Notes under the pieces: generated by a model
Database searches by the model: none
Told to the model about the DNA's origin: nothing
What the model saw: only the letters and a program-made list of their open reading frames with translations
Assembly (NCBI RefSeq): GCF_016623465.1
Contig: NZ_JAEDAJ010000001.1
Span: forward strand, 78,222 to 142,221
DNA: 64,000 nucleotides
From: Brachybacterium halotolerans
GTDB lineage: Bacteria > Actinomycetota > Actinomycetes > Actinomycetales > Dermabacteraceae
Reading direction: 5' to 3'
Part shown: one piece after another, positions 19,123 through 28,220 of the stretch
Layout: every line of letters begins with the position of its first letter
Position numbering within the stretch: the first letter of the stretch is position 1
Translations under genes and position numbers: made by a program

Positions 19123-19904
19123 GCCCCGCCGTCCGCGTCATCCCCTGCCTGGACGTCGACGACGGCCGCGTCGTCAAGGGCGTGAACTTCCAGGGCCTGC
19201 GCGATGCGGGCGATCCGGTCGAGCTCGCCCGCCGCTACGGCGAGGAGGGGGCCGACGAGCTCACCTTCCTCGACGTGAGCGCCTCGGCGAGCGGCCGCGG
19301 CACCATGCTCGACGTCGTGCGGCGCACCGCCGAGCAGGTGCTGATCCCGCTCACCGTGGGCGGGGGAGTGCGCTCGGTGGAGGACGTCGACCAGCTGCTG
19401 CGCGCGGGAGCCGACAAGGTCGGCGTGAACACCGCCGCCATCGCCAGGCCCGATGTCATCACCGAGATCGCCGAGCGCTTCGGCAACCAGGTGCTCGTGC
19501 TCTCGGCCGACGTCCGCCGCGTCACCGAGGAGACGCCCGACGGTCCCGCGCGCTCCGGCTCGGGCTTCGAGGTCACCACCCACGGCGGCCGCCGCGGCAC
19601 CGGCATCGACGCGATCGCCTGGATCGCCGAGGCCGCGGAGCGCGGCGCCGGCGAGATCCTGCTGAACTCGATGGACGCCGACGGCACCACCAGCGGCTTC
19701 GACCTCGAGCTGATCCGCGCCGCCCGTGCTGCGGCGGACGTGCCTCTCATCGCCTCGGGCGGTGCGGGCCGCGCGGGGGACTTCCCGCCGGCAGTGCGGG
19801 CGGGCGCCGACGCCGTGCTCGCCGCGAGCGTCTTCCACTTCGGCACCCTCACCATCGGCCAGGCGAAGGAAGCCCTCGCGGCCGACGGACTGCCCGTCCG
19901 GTGA
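19119..19904 (+). CDS. hisF: Imidazole glycerol phosphate synthase, cyclase subunit
   Basis: A 261-aa TIM-barrel cyclase of histidine biosynthesis. Together with HisH it makes imidazole glycerol phosphate and AICAR. Catalytic aspartates lie in [15 protein letters not shown] near the N-terminus and in the LSADVRR strand. Phosphate-binding loops include VGGGVRS and LIASGGAG, and [14 protein letters not shown] is the family signature. The ATG overlaps the parE stop codon, so it is translationally coupled to a topoisomerase gene, with no other his gene nearby. Arg replaces the lysine usual after the second catalytic Asp (AK in most members); the enzyme otherwise looks complete. Confidence 0.95.
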   Translation: MSPAVRVIPCLDVDDGRVVKGVNFQGLRDAGDPVELARRYGEEGADELTFLDVSASASGRGTMLDVVRRTAEQVLIPLTVGGGVRSVEDVDQLLRAGADKVGVNTAAIARPDVITEIAERFGNQVLVLSADVRRVTEETPDGPARSGSGFEVTTHGGRRGTGIDAIAWIAEAAERGAGEILLNSMDADGTTSGFDLELIRAARAAADVPLIASGGAGRAGDFPPAVRAGADAVLAASVFHFGTLTIGQAKEALAADGLPVR

Positions 19905-19940
19905 CGGCGCCCGCCGGGCAGGTACCGCGAGCCTCCGGGC

Positions 19941-20852
19941 TCAGCTCCGGGCGACCTCGTAGCGCGCCTTGAGGCAGTGGGTCGCGCCGGGGGCGAGGGC
20001 GACGAAGCCGTCCTTGGCGACGGCGGTCTCCACGCACACGAACTGCTTCCACGCATCGAGCGGCATGTCGTCGAGGTGCGCGGCGCCGTCGCTGAATGGG
20101 TTCCACAGCACGGTGCGGCTCGAGCCGTGCGGGCTCACCACGATCTCGCGCTCGAGCACCGGGTCGTGCACGGTGACCGGACCGGAGACCTCGTACACCC
20201 GGTCCACGGGGCCGTCGATCTCGGGCTCGCCCTCCTGGACGGCCGGGGCGAGGTCGCGCAGGTTGTCGAGGTACGAGGCGCCGGAGAGGCCGGTGAAGCG
20301 CGCCGCTTCGACATCTCCCACGGAGAGATAGGTGTGCAGGGCGGCCTCGAGCTCGAGGGGCTCGTCGCCGGCGGTCACGTCCAGGCGCACCTGGAGATGA
20401 TCCGCACCGATCACGAACTGCACCTGTGCGGCGATGCCCTGCCCGGAGGGATCCGCCCCCTCGAGGCCCAGCGTGATCGCGACGGAGTCCGAATGCACCA
20501 CGTCCGCGTCCTCGTCGGCCCAGCCGTGGAAGTGCTCGCCCGCGACGACCTCCCAGCGGTGGTTGCGCAGCCAGCCGTGGGATGGCGTGGTGCGCCCGTC
20601 ACGGCCGGGCCCGAACCAGGGGCCGATCAGCGGGATGCCGCCGCGGATCGGCTCGCCCTCCGCGTAGACCGCGTCGGGGCTCGTCCACAGGACGTCGTCC
20701 TCGCCGTCGGGCACCCAGGAGGTCAGGTGCGCACCGTCGAGGTGGATGACGGCGGAGCATGCGGGGATGTCCACCACGAGCGCGGGCGTGCCGTGCAGGT
20801 CCTCGAGGGTGACTCCCTGGGGCAGGTCTTCGGGGCTGGTCGTGGTGCTCAT
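19941..20852 (-). CDS. D-hexose-6-phosphate mutarotase (YeaD family)
   Basis: A 303-aa aldose-1-epimerase-fold enzyme that interconverts alpha and beta anomers of hexose 6-phosphates. Family features are IRGGIPLIGPWFG, SHGWLRNHRW (conserved His and Arg), HTYLSVGDV, and the C-terminal FVCVETAVAKDGFVALAPG with the catalytic Glu. It converges on hisF with a 36-bp gap. Likely cytoplasmic and housekeeping. The promoter was not clearly recognised; the 80 bp upstream separate it from the accessory block. Confidence 0.9.
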   Translation of the reverse strand: MSTTTSPEDLPQGVTLEDLHGTPALVVDIPACSAVIHLDGAHLTSWVPDGEDDVLWTSPDAVYAEGEPIRGGIPLIGPWFGPGRDGRTTPSHGWLRNHRWEVVAGEHFHGWADEDADVVHSDSVAITLGLEGADPSGQGIAAQVQFVIGADHLQVRLDVTAGDEPLELEAALHTYLSVGDVEAARFTGLSGASYLDNLRDLAPAVQEGEPEIDGPVDRVYEVSGPVTVHDPVLEREIVVSPHGSSRTVLWNPFSDGAAHLDDMPLDAWKQFVCVETAVAKDGFVALAPGATHCLKARYEVARS

Positions 20853-20933
20853 GCCCCTATGGTCGCACCGTTTCGGCCCGCCGGTGCAGGGGTGGGGACG
20901 AATCCGCCCGGAGCATGCGGCGTCCGGGTCCTG

Positions 20934-21866
20934 TCAGGGACTGCGGACGAGCCGGACGGCCTCGTCGACGGCGGCGGCGAAGCGGATGTCGGCCGGGCGC
21001 GGGGGTTCCGTCCGGGGGGAGTCGGGAGCGGGGATCTCCTCGTCGCCGATGAGGACGACGTCCGGGGTGCGACGGGCCGGATCTCCCAGTCTCGCGCCGC
21101 GCACCGCGGCGGCGGGCCACTGCCGGCGCACGCGGAAGACCATCTCGCCCTGCATCTCGAGGAATCGGCGGTCGGTCATCAGCCAGATGCGCTTCGCATC
21201 CATGAAGGTCTGATCGGTGCCGCGGGTGTCGAGGGCGAGCCCCTTGTCCCAGCGCTGGGCGGCGAGCGGCACTTCGTCCGGGTTGAGGCGGGCGATGATG
21301 TCCGTCGCCTCTCCGGCGACGCTGCTGCCGTCCCGACCCCGCAGGAACTCGAGGGCCTCGAGCCGAGGGTCCATGCGTCGTGGTGTGATCCCGGTGATCT
21401 GCTGCCAGTGCTCGGCGAGGGATCCGCCCCGGGAGAGGACGTCGAGAGCGGCCTGCGCACGGCGGACGACGTCCTTGGCGCCGGCACGGCTGCGATCGGC
21501 CACGTCCAGGTGCGTGCCGTCCCGGAAGCGCACGCGGATGCCGCGCAGGCCCTTCCGCGAGATGTCGGTGACCTGGTCCCATGTCCACTCGCGGTGCTCG
21601 GTGGGCAGCTGCGTCGTGAGCTCGCCGTGCTGGCGGTGGATCATGATCCGTCGGTCGGTGAGGAGGAGCGGTCGCATCTGGCGCAGCGGAGCGGCGACCG
21701 CGATGGTGAGCTCGCTGGGCTCCATGAGCAGGTCCGGCAGGAACCAGATCTCCCAGGGCGTGATGGTGTGGGCGGAGGTCCGCGTCAACCGGTCGTAGCA
21801 GATTTCCCGCAGACAGCGGGCGCTGGTGAGATTGCGCAGGGCGTGCTGGGGATAGGCGACGGGCAT
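20934..21866 (-). CDS. Unrecognised protein with two PH-like (bPH/GRAM) segments, paralog 1
   Basis: A 310-aa soluble protein I do not recognise as a named family. Residues about 50-105 read like a bacterial PH domain: ELTIAVAAPL, then LLLTDRRIMIHRQHGE and WTWDQVTDIS. A second similar element lies near 225-262 (IWLMTDRRFLEMQGEMVFRV). Between them is a helical segment with EALEFLRGRDGSS. Bacterial PH-like domains often bind membranes or proteins, but nothing here proves a role. The adjacent gene at 22025-22840 is a clear paralog, and both start with the same -10-to-ATG sequence. Divergent from the WXG100 gene. It ends with AADIRFAAAVDEAVRLVRSP, a helix that the paralog has lost by frameshift. 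Confidence 0.75.
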   Translation of the reverse strand: MPVAYPQHALRNLTSARCLREICYDRLTRTSAHTITPWEIWFLPDLLMEPSELTIAVAAPLRQMRPLLLTDRRIMIHRQHGELTTQLPTEHREWTWDQVTDISRKGLRGIRVRFRDGTHLDVADRSRAGAKDVVRRAQAALDVLSRGGSLAEHWQQITGITPRRMDPRLEALEFLRGRDGSSVAGEATDIIARLNPDEVPLAAQRWDKGLALDTRGTDQTFMDAKRIWLMTDRRFLEMQGEMVFRVRRQWPAAAVRGARLGDPARRTPDVVLIGDEEIPAPDSPRTEPPRPADIRFAAAVDEAVRLVRSP

Positions 21867-21873
21867 GACGGCG

Positions 21874-21879
21874 ATGATA
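21874..21879 (-). promoter_or_regulatory. -10 box of PH-like paralog 1, leaderless
   Basis: TATCAT on the minus strand, then CGCCGTC and ATG. The same 16 bases occur before paralog 2. Confidence 0.6.
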
Positions 21880-21905
21880 CGTACGACGCGATCACCCGTG
21901 GCGGA

Positions 21906-22840
21906 TCATCCGCGGCGGATCGCCTCGACGGCCTCGTTGATGGACGAGACCGCCCGGATGTCGCTCATCGTGGGCCTCTCGACGCTGGGTGCGCTGGGGA
22001 ACGGGATCTCGCCGGCGGTCGTGATCAGAGGGTGTCGGTCGTGCGGCGCTCCGTGTCCCGCAGGCGCGCTCCGAGGATGTCGTGGGCGTCCCACTGGCGG
22101 CTCACCCGGAAGGACGTGTCCCCCTGGAGCTCGAGCAGGCGGCGGTCGGTCATCACCCAGATCCGGGTGCCCTGGGCGAGGAGCTCGTCCGTGCCGCTGC
22201 TGTTGACCGTGAGGCCCCGGCTCCACTGCTGCGTCGAGAGGGGCACCTCGTCCCGCTCCAGCACCTTCATGATGTGCCAGCTGTTCCCGGAGACGGAGCT
22301 CGTGTCCCTGCCGCGCAGATACTCGAGAGCCTCCGTGCGGGGATCGCGGGACTGCGGCGTCATCCCGGTGATGCTCTGCCAGTGCTCTCGCAACGACCCG
22401 CCGGCGCGGTGGACGTCGAGGGCTCGACGCAGTCGTTCGACGACGTTCTTCGCGACGGAGCGCTTCCTGTCCCGCACGATCGTGCGGCTGTCGTCCTTCC
22501 ACCCGAGTCGGATGCCGGTCCACCCCGTGGACTCCACGACGGCGAGCTGGTCCCACGACCACTCCTGATGCACGAGCGGGGCGTTGTGGAGGTAGCCGCC
22601 GTGCTCGCGGTGGAGCATGATCCTCCGGTCGGTGGCGAACAGCGGCATGATCGGCTTCGTCGGTGCGGCGACGGCGATCGTCAGCTCGCCGGGGGCGAAC
22701 GAGCGCTCGGGGACGAACCAGATCTCCCAGGGCGTGAGCGTCGGCCTCATCGACCTCCGCATCCTGTCGTCGCACACGTCGTACAGGCATCGGGCACTGG
22801 GCAGGTTGCGCAGGGCGCTCTGGGGGAAGGCGACGGGCAT
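21906..22840 (-). pseudogene. PH-like paralog 2, frameshifted near its 3' end
   Basis: From ATG at 22840 the frame gives 271 residues, ending RRTTDTL at a stop at 22025-22027. The product is closely similar to paralog 1 throughout, including LFATDRRIMLHREHGG, WSWDQLAVVES, YLRGRDTSS and RIWVMTDRRLLELQGD. Directly beyond the frameshift the alternative frame reads LITTAGEIPFP and then MSDIRAVSSINEAVEAIRRG, stopping at 21906. This matches the C-terminal helix of paralog 1. One missing base near 22027-22030 explains the break. The truncated protein keeps both PH-like segments and could still work; a sequencing error cannot be excluded. It ends 39 bp before paralog 1 starts. Confidence 0.7.
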
Positions 22841-22847
22841 GACGGCG

Positions 22848-22853
22848 ATGATA
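22848..22853 (-). promoter_or_regulatory. -10 box of PH-like paralog 2, leaderless
   Basis: TATCAT followed by CGCCGTC and ATG at 22840, identical to the copy before paralog 1. Confidence 0.6.
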
Positions 22854-22994
22854 TGCACGCCAGGACCCCGGCTCCGCACCTCCGGGATGGGGACTTCTCC
22901 CCATCGCGGACGCCCGGTGCGCACCGCTAGCCTCAGCACCGCGGTGGTCGCGGCCGATACAGCCGTGGCGAGGGAGACGACGGAGGGGACACGC

Positions 22995-24215
22995 ATGACG
23001 AGCTTCTGGGGTGCCAACACGGAGCTGCTGCGCGACTTCGCCTCGACGGTCTCTGACCGAGCGGGGGATCTGGGCAGGATCCGAGCCGACATCGGCGGCA
23101 CTGTGGCCACCGCGGCATGGGAGGGGCCCGACGCTGAGAGCTTCCGCAGCGACTGGGTGCGCACGAGCAGCACGATGGGTCAGGTCGAGGAGAAGCTGCG
23201 GGCGCGCTCCGAGGAGCTGATCCGTCACGCCGACGAGCAGGATCGCGCCTCGAGCCCGGATGGTGACGGGACCGGAGATGGTGCGGAGTCCTCGCAGCCG
23301 TGGTGGAAGCGCATGATGGACTTCGGCAGGGGTCTGTGGGACCGGCTGCCGATCCAGGAGCTCACGTCGATCTTCAAAGGGGCCTCGGCGCTCCTTCATG
23401 AACTGGGCAACCTCCGCAACCTCCGCGGCATCTGGAAGGCGTGGACGGAGGGCGGCGCGGAGAAGTGGGCCGAGTACGTCTACAAGCACACGGTGGGCAA
23501 GACGTACTCCGCCCTCTGGGACTGGACGAAGAAAGGACTGAACCTGGCCACGGGTGGCCTCTCGGGAAAGATCCTCTCGGTGCTCGACAACAAGCTCGGC
23601 AAGAGCATCCTGGGCAGGGTCTTCGGGGGCGCGAAGACGTTCATGGAGAACGTCGGCAAGGCGTCCTCCGCGATCGCCGAGGGTGTGAGCACCATGGAGG
23701 ACGTGGCCGGCCGGTTCGGCACGTGGGCCACGCGCTTCGGGAAGTTCGCCAACTTCGTCGGCAAGGCCGTCCCCGGGCTGGACATCCTCACCGGCGGATT
23801 CGGGCTGTTCAACGCGATCAAGGACGGCGACACCTACGGCGCGATCGCCAACGGGCTGGTCACCGCGGGCGGCGTGGTGGAGGCGATCGGCCTCGCGTGC
23901 GACGGAACGGTCTTCGGCGCGCCGGTCGGCGTCGTCCTCAACGTCGTCGGCGGCGTCCTGGTCGTGGGCGGTCTGGGTATGGAACTCGGCCGCGACATCT
24001 ACCGCAACTGGGACAAAATCACCACGGGCGTGAAGGACAGCGCGACATGGATAAAGGACCGCGGCGCCGACGCGGTGGATGCCGCCAAGGATGGCTACCG
24101 TGCGGTGTCGTCGAAGGCTCACGAGGTGGCCGACGACATCGGCAACGGCGCCAAGAGCACGATCGAACACGTGAGCAGCGGCGTGGGCAAGGCCATGGAC
24201 TGGGCCTTCGGCTGA
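22995..24215 (+). CDS. WXG100-headed protein with hydrophobic glycine-rich C-terminal region; putative type VII-secreted protein
   Basis: Residues 1-90 of this 406-aa protein fit the WXG100/ESAT-6 helical hairpin: FWGANTELLRDFAS, the turn AWEGPDAESFRSDW, then LRARSEELIRHADEQDRAS. A short disordered linker (about 90-105) and an amphipathic, Trp-rich stretch follow. The region near 255-340 alternates Gly and hydrophobic residues (GLVTAGGVVEAIGLACDG, VLNVVGGVLVVGGLGMEL) and could form a membrane-inserting hairpin, as in LXG/WXG toxins with glycine zippers. The tail is a charged helix. There is no signal peptide, as expected for type VII substrates. GGAGGGGAC precedes the ATG. It contains AAA and ATA codons that are rare elsewhere in the window. 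Function as toxin or adhesin is speculative. Confidence 0.7.
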   Translation: MTSFWGANTELLRDFASTVSDRAGDLGRIRADIGGTVATAAWEGPDAESFRSDWVRTSSTMGQVEEKLRARSEELIRHADEQDRASSPDGDGTGDGAESSQPWWKRMMDFGRGLWDRLPIQELTSIFKGASALLHELGNLRNLRGIWKAWTEGGAEKWAEYVYKHTVGKTYSALWDWTKKGLNLATGGLSGKILSVLDNKLGKSILGRVFGGAKTFMENVGKASSAIAEGVSTMEDVAGRFGTWATRFGKFANFVGKAVPGLDILTGGFGLFNAIKDGDTYGAIANGLVTAGGVVEAIGLACDGTVFGAPVGVVLNVVGGVLVVGGLGMELGRDIYRNWDKITTGVKDSATWIKDRGADAVDAAKDGYRAVSSKAHEVADDIGNGAKSTIEHVSSGVGKAMDWAFG

Positions 24216-24264
24216 TTCCCGCCACCACGCCCGCCCGTCGACCGCGACAGCACCAGGAGCAGAC

Positions 24265-25503
24265 ATGAGCACGAGCACCGCATGGGAGCCCGCCGGAGCA
24301 CCCGGCACCGGTCCCGTCTTCGACGAGCGCGACTACTACTGCGCCACAGGCCTGCTGGCCATGGTCGAGGACCGCATCGGCGACCTCCTGGTCCTCACCG
24401 ACGAGGAGGTCATGGCACTGGACGGCGCGGACCGCCCCACCCTCTCGGCGACACCGCTGCTCGATCTCGCGGGGGAGGGCCTGGACCGGTCCCAGGCGGC
24501 GCTCGCCGTGCTGCGCGGCCTTGTGGCCCGCGGCCTGCTGGGGCCGGACACCTTCGATCCCACCTTCCTCGAGGTGTTCGGGAAGGACCTGCCACCCGAG
24601 CGGGTCGCCGCGCTCGCCGCGGATGCGGGCATGGCCGACGACTACGTCCTCGCGCCCGCGCTCGCCGGCATCCACTGCCTGCGCCACCGGCCCGATTCCC
24701 TGCTCGACGTTCTCGTGACCCGGGGCGCCCGCCGCACCGAGTGGATGTACTACCTGCATGCGGGCGGCGGAGTGCTCGAGGAGAAGATCCTCCAGGACGG
24801 CTTCCACGTCTTCTCCCTGCTCCCGCTCACGGATCTGCCGGAGCGCGTCGCCGGACTGATGGATCCGCAGGGCGTGATCGCGCGCGCTGGCGGAGAGGCC
24901 GACGCGGACGGCGAGACACCGGGCACCGATCAGCGGGAGGAATCCGTGCCCGGACGGACCGCGGACCGCACTCTCACTCTCCGACGCGACGGCGAGGACC
25001 CCGCTGAGCTGGGCGAGCTGCCGACGATCTCGGTGCTGAGCGCCTTCGGGGTCTTTCCGGACGACATCGGGGCCGAAGCGCCGAGCGCCCGGGGTGATGC
25101 CTCCGGGGACAGTGCGGCCCCTGGCCTCGAGGACGTCGATCCCGGGACCGCCGAGCCCCGCGGACGCCGGCTGGTGGTCGCCGCAGGGGCCGACGGCGTG
25201 TACGGCGCAGCGATCGAGGACGAGCGGCCGGATCTCTTCGACGCCGACGGGACGCTCGTCCTCGACGAGACCACGCGCGAGGAGTTCCTGGGATCGATCC
25301 TGATGGCGACCCCGCTCGCTCGCCTCGACGGCGAGATCCTGCGCACAGAGCCCGACACCTCGGGACTCTCCCGGGACGGCGACCGCAGCGGCGCCCGCGC
25401 CGCGACCCGCGTCATGCTGCAGGTGCTCTCCGAGGCCACCGAGGCCACCCAGGCCGCCGAGGCAACCGACGTTGCTGCCCGCCCGCGGTCCGACGCCGAC
25501 TGA
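24265..25503 (+). CDS. Unrecognised 412-aa acidic protein, possible chaperone/partner of the WXG100 protein
   Basis: I do not recognise a named family. The protein is acidic and soluble, without signal peptide or membrane span. Residues 15-190 are alpha/beta with short motifs LLVLTDEEVMAL, LAVLRGLVARGLL and EWMYYLHAGGGVLEEKIL. Residues 210-310 are low complexity and acidic. The C-terminus has TREEFLGSILMATPLARLDG and an Ala/Thr-rich tail. The layout (start-proximal LTxEE, a Leu-rich helix ending in ARGLL, and a late beta-turn with Gly-Gly) loosely recalls EspG-like ESX secretion chaperones, but this is weak. It follows the WXG100 gene by 49 bp on the same strand, so a chaperone, immunity or partner role is the working guess. 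Confidence 0.6.
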   Translation: MSTSTAWEPAGAPGTGPVFDERDYYCATGLLAMVEDRIGDLLVLTDEEVMALDGADRPTLSATPLLDLAGEGLDRSQAALAVLRGLVARGLLGPDTFDPTFLEVFGKDLPPERVAALAADAGMADDYVLAPALAGIHCLRHRPDSLLDVLVTRGARRTEWMYYLHAGGGVLEEKILQDGFHVFSLLPLTDLPERVAGLMDPQGVIARAGGEADADGETPGTDQREESVPGRTADRTLTLRRDGEDPAELGELPTISVLSAFGVFPDDIGAEAPSARGDASGDSAAPGLEDVDPGTAEPRGRRLVVAAGADGVYGAAIEDERPDLFDADGTLVLDETTREEFLGSILMATPLARLDGEILRTEPDTSGLSRDGDRSGARAATRVMLQVLSEATEATQAAEATDVAARPRSDAD

Positions 25504-25585
25504 GCGGCGGGGCCGAGGCCGAGGCTGATGCAGACCGGCCGACGCTCCGCGCCACCGGACGGCCGCCGGTGCGACGGCCGGCCCG

Positions 25586-28051
25586 TCAGCCGACGGCGGC
25601 GATCGGGACGGCGACCGGAGAGCCCGAGCCGTCGCGCCGCCCCACGGGGCCGGGCAGGTCCACGGGCTGGCCGGCCTCCGAGCAGGCACGGGCGGGGGAG
25701 TTGACGGCCCAGGCGCAGATCAGCGCGTCCTCGCCCCGTAGGAAGCGGTGGCAGCGCACGCCGCCGGTCGCACGGCCCTTGGCCGGGTACTCGGTGAAGG
25801 CGCTGACCTTCAGGGATCCCGTCTGGGTCATCGGCAGCGCGCCCGAGGTCCCGGAGATCGTCACGACCTCCGCCTCGCGGGTGACGTCGACCGCCCCGAA
25901 GGAGACCACGTGCGCGCCCTCGGCGAGCTTGATCCCGGCGACGCCGCCCGCGCCGCGGCCCTGCGGCCGCACCCCCGAGGCGGGGAAGTGCAGCAGGTGC
26001 GCATCGGAGGTGATGAGGACCAGGTCGGTGTCGCCCGCCGCGGGGTCCTCGGGCAGGTCGACGACGCCCGCGACTTCGTCGCGATCCTTGAGCGAGATGA
26101 TCTCGAAGCCGTCGCCGCGCGGGAAGTCGAGCGTCACCCGCTTGACGACGCCCTGGCGCGTGCCGAGCGCGAGGCTGCCACCGCGCTCGAGATCCGCGCC
26201 GGCTGCGCGAACGAGTCCGATCACCCGCTCGCCCTTCTCCAGGGTCAGCAGGTCGGAGAGCTTCGTGCCTCCCGCGAGGCTCGGCGGGCCCGCCGTCGGG
26301 GCGAGCGCGGGCAGCTCCACGACGCCGACGTGCAGCAGGCGTCCGAGGTTGGTCACCGCTCCCACCTGCGAGCGGGCGGTGGTGAGGACGTCGGCGACCA
26401 CCACGTCGTGCGAGGAGCGGCCGCCCTCGCGGACCACGTCCTCGGCGTCGCTCGTGCGGGCGATGAGCCCGCTGCCGGAGAGCAGCACGCGGCAGGGCTC
26501 GTCGGCGACCTCGAGTGGGGCGGCCTGCGAGGTCGCCTGCTGCGAGCCCGCCTCCAGGAGCACCGTGCGGCGCGGGGTCCCGTGCTCGGCGGCGACGTGC
26601 GCGAGCTCGTCGGAGACGACCTGCCGCAGCAGCTCCTCGGAGGCGAGGATCTCCTCGAGCCGCTCGATCTCGGCGCGCAGCTCGTCGCGCTCGGTCTCGA
26701 GCTCGATGCGGGAGAACTTCGTGAGGCGGCGCAGGCGCAGCTCGAGGATGTACTCGGCCTGCGCCTCGGAGAGGTCGAAGGCGGCCATCAGGGCGGTGCG
26801 GGCGCGCTCGCCGTCGTCGGCCGCGCGGATGATCTGGATGACCTCGTCGATGTCGAGGATCGCGATCAGCAGGCCCTCGACGAGGTGCAGGCGCTCCTTG
26901 CGCTTGCCCAGTCGGTGGGCGGTGCGGCGCCGCACGACGTCCAGACGGTGCGCGATGAACACCTCGAGCAGCTGCTTGAGGCCGAGCGTGCGCGGCTGCC
27001 CCTCGACGAGCGTCACGTTGTTGATGCCGAAGGACTCCTCCATCGGCGTGAAGCGGTAGAGCTGCTGCAGCACGGCCTCGGGGTTGAAGCCGGACTTCAC
27101 CGTGAGCTCGAGGCGCAGTCCGTGGCGGCGGTCGGTCAGGTCCTGGTAGTTGCTGATGCCCTGGACCTTTTTGGACTGCACCGCGTCGCGCAGCTTCTCG
27201 GCGAAGCGCTCGGGCCCCACCTGGTAGGGCAGCTCGGTGACGATGATGCCCTTCTTGCGGCTGGTGATGTTCTCGACCTTGGTGGTCGCGCGCATCTTGA
27301 ACGAGCCGCGACCGGTGCGGTACGCGTCGCGCACGCCGTCCAGGCCCACGATTCGCCCGCCCGTGGGCAGGTCCGGGCCGGGGACCAGGCGCATGAGGTC
27401 CTCGAGGTCCGCGTCGGGGTGGGAGATCAGGTGGCGGGCCGCCGCGATGACCTCCACGAGGTTGTGCGGGGCCATGTTCGTGGCCATGCCGACGGCGATC
27501 CCCGAGGCGCCGTTGACCAGGAGGTTCGGATACTGCGCGGGGAGCACGGAGGGCTGCAGCAGCTGGTTGTCGTAGTTCGGGATCATCTCGACGACGTCCT
27601 CGTCGAGGGAGGCCGTCATGAGCTGCGCGGCCCTGGCCATGCGCGCCTCGGTGTAGCGGGCGGCGGCCGGGCCGTTGTCGAGCGAGCCGAAGTTGCCGTG
27701 GCCGTCCACGAGCGGCATGCGCATCGAGAAGCTCTGCGCCATGCGCACCAGGGCGTCGTAGATCGCGCTGTCGCCGTGGGGATGGAGCTTGCCCATCACC
27801 TCGCCGACCACGCGCTGGCTCTTGACGTGCCCGCGGTCGGGGCGCAGCCCCATGTCGTCCATCATGTACAGGATCCGGCGCTGCACCGGCTTCAGGCCGT
27901 CGCGGGCATCGGGCAGGGCGCGCGCGTAGATGACGGAGTACGCGTACTCGAGGTACGAGGTCTCCATCTCACTGGTGACGTCGACATCGACGACGACGCC
28001 GTCGATGTTCTCGTCCTCATCGCTGCCTGCGGTGCTGCTGCGTCGTGCCAT
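25586..28051 (-). CDS. parC: DNA topoisomerase IV subunit A
   Basis: The 821-aa breakage-reunion subunit. The N-terminal winged-helix/CAP region has LKPVQRRILYMM, the quinolone region HPHGDSAIYDALVRMAQ with Ser and Asp at the usual sensitive positions, and ARYTEARM with the catalytic Tyr. The coiled-coil arm includes LRLRRLTKFSRIELETER. The C-terminal part has beta-propeller repeats but no GyrA box resembling QRRGGKG, which favours ParC over GyrA. ATG at 28051 follows AGGA with 8-nt spacing, better than ATG at 28060. The C-terminal 45 residues are an unusual Pro/Gly/Ser tail. Together with parE it forms the chromosome-decatenating enzyme. Confidence 0.9.
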   Translation of the reverse strand: MARRSSTAGSDEDENIDGVVVDVDVTSEMETSYLEYAYSVIYARALPDARDGLKPVQRRILYMMDDMGLRPDRGHVKSQRVVGEVMGKLHPHGDSAIYDALVRMAQSFSMRMPLVDGHGNFGSLDNGPAAARYTEARMARAAQLMTASLDEDVVEMIPNYDNQLLQPSVLPAQYPNLLVNGASGIAVGMATNMAPHNLVEVIAAARHLISHPDADLEDLMRLVPGPDLPTGGRIVGLDGVRDAYRTGRGSFKMRATTKVENITSRKKGIIVTELPYQVGPERFAEKLRDAVQSKKVQGISNYQDLTDRRHGLRLELTVKSGFNPEAVLQQLYRFTPMEESFGINNVTLVEGQPRTLGLKQLLEVFIAHRLDVVRRRTAHRLGKRKERLHLVEGLLIAILDIDEVIQIIRAADDGERARTALMAAFDLSEAQAEYILELRLRRLTKFSRIELETERDELRAEIERLEEILASEELLRQVVSDELAHVAAEHGTPRRTVLLEAGSQQATSQAAPLEVADEPCRVLLSGSGLIARTSDAEDVVREGGRSSHDVVVADVLTTARSQVGAVTNLGRLLHVGVVELPALAPTAGPPSLAGGTKLSDLLTLEKGERVIGLVRAAGADLERGGSLALGTRQGVVKRVTLDFPRGDGFEIISLKDRDEVAGVVDLPEDPAAGDTDLVLITSDAHLLHFPASGVRPQGRGAGGVAGIKLAEGAHVVSFGAVDVTREAEVVTISGTSGALPMTQTGSLKVSAFTEYPAKGRATGGVRCHRFLRGEDALICAWAVNSPARACSEAGQPVDLPGPVGRRDGSGSPVAVPIAAVG

Positions 28052-28208
28052 GACGTTCATCCTGCCGCATCCGTGCCCAGGAACCGTGCAGGCGGGGGCG
28101 GTGATGTCGCCGACGCCGCGGGCACGGGGCCGCTCGGGCGGCGGGCCGAGGGCGTCCGACGGGGATCGGCGGGACCATCGGCCCGCACCCGGGACGGCGG
28201 GCGCTCAG

Positions 28209-28214
28209 TATGAT
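28209..28214 (+). promoter_or_regulatory. -10 box of the GNAT/acyl-CoA synthetase gene, leaderless
   Basis: TATGAT, 6 nt before the ATG at 28221. Confidence 0.55.
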
Positions 28215-28220
28215 CGGGGC

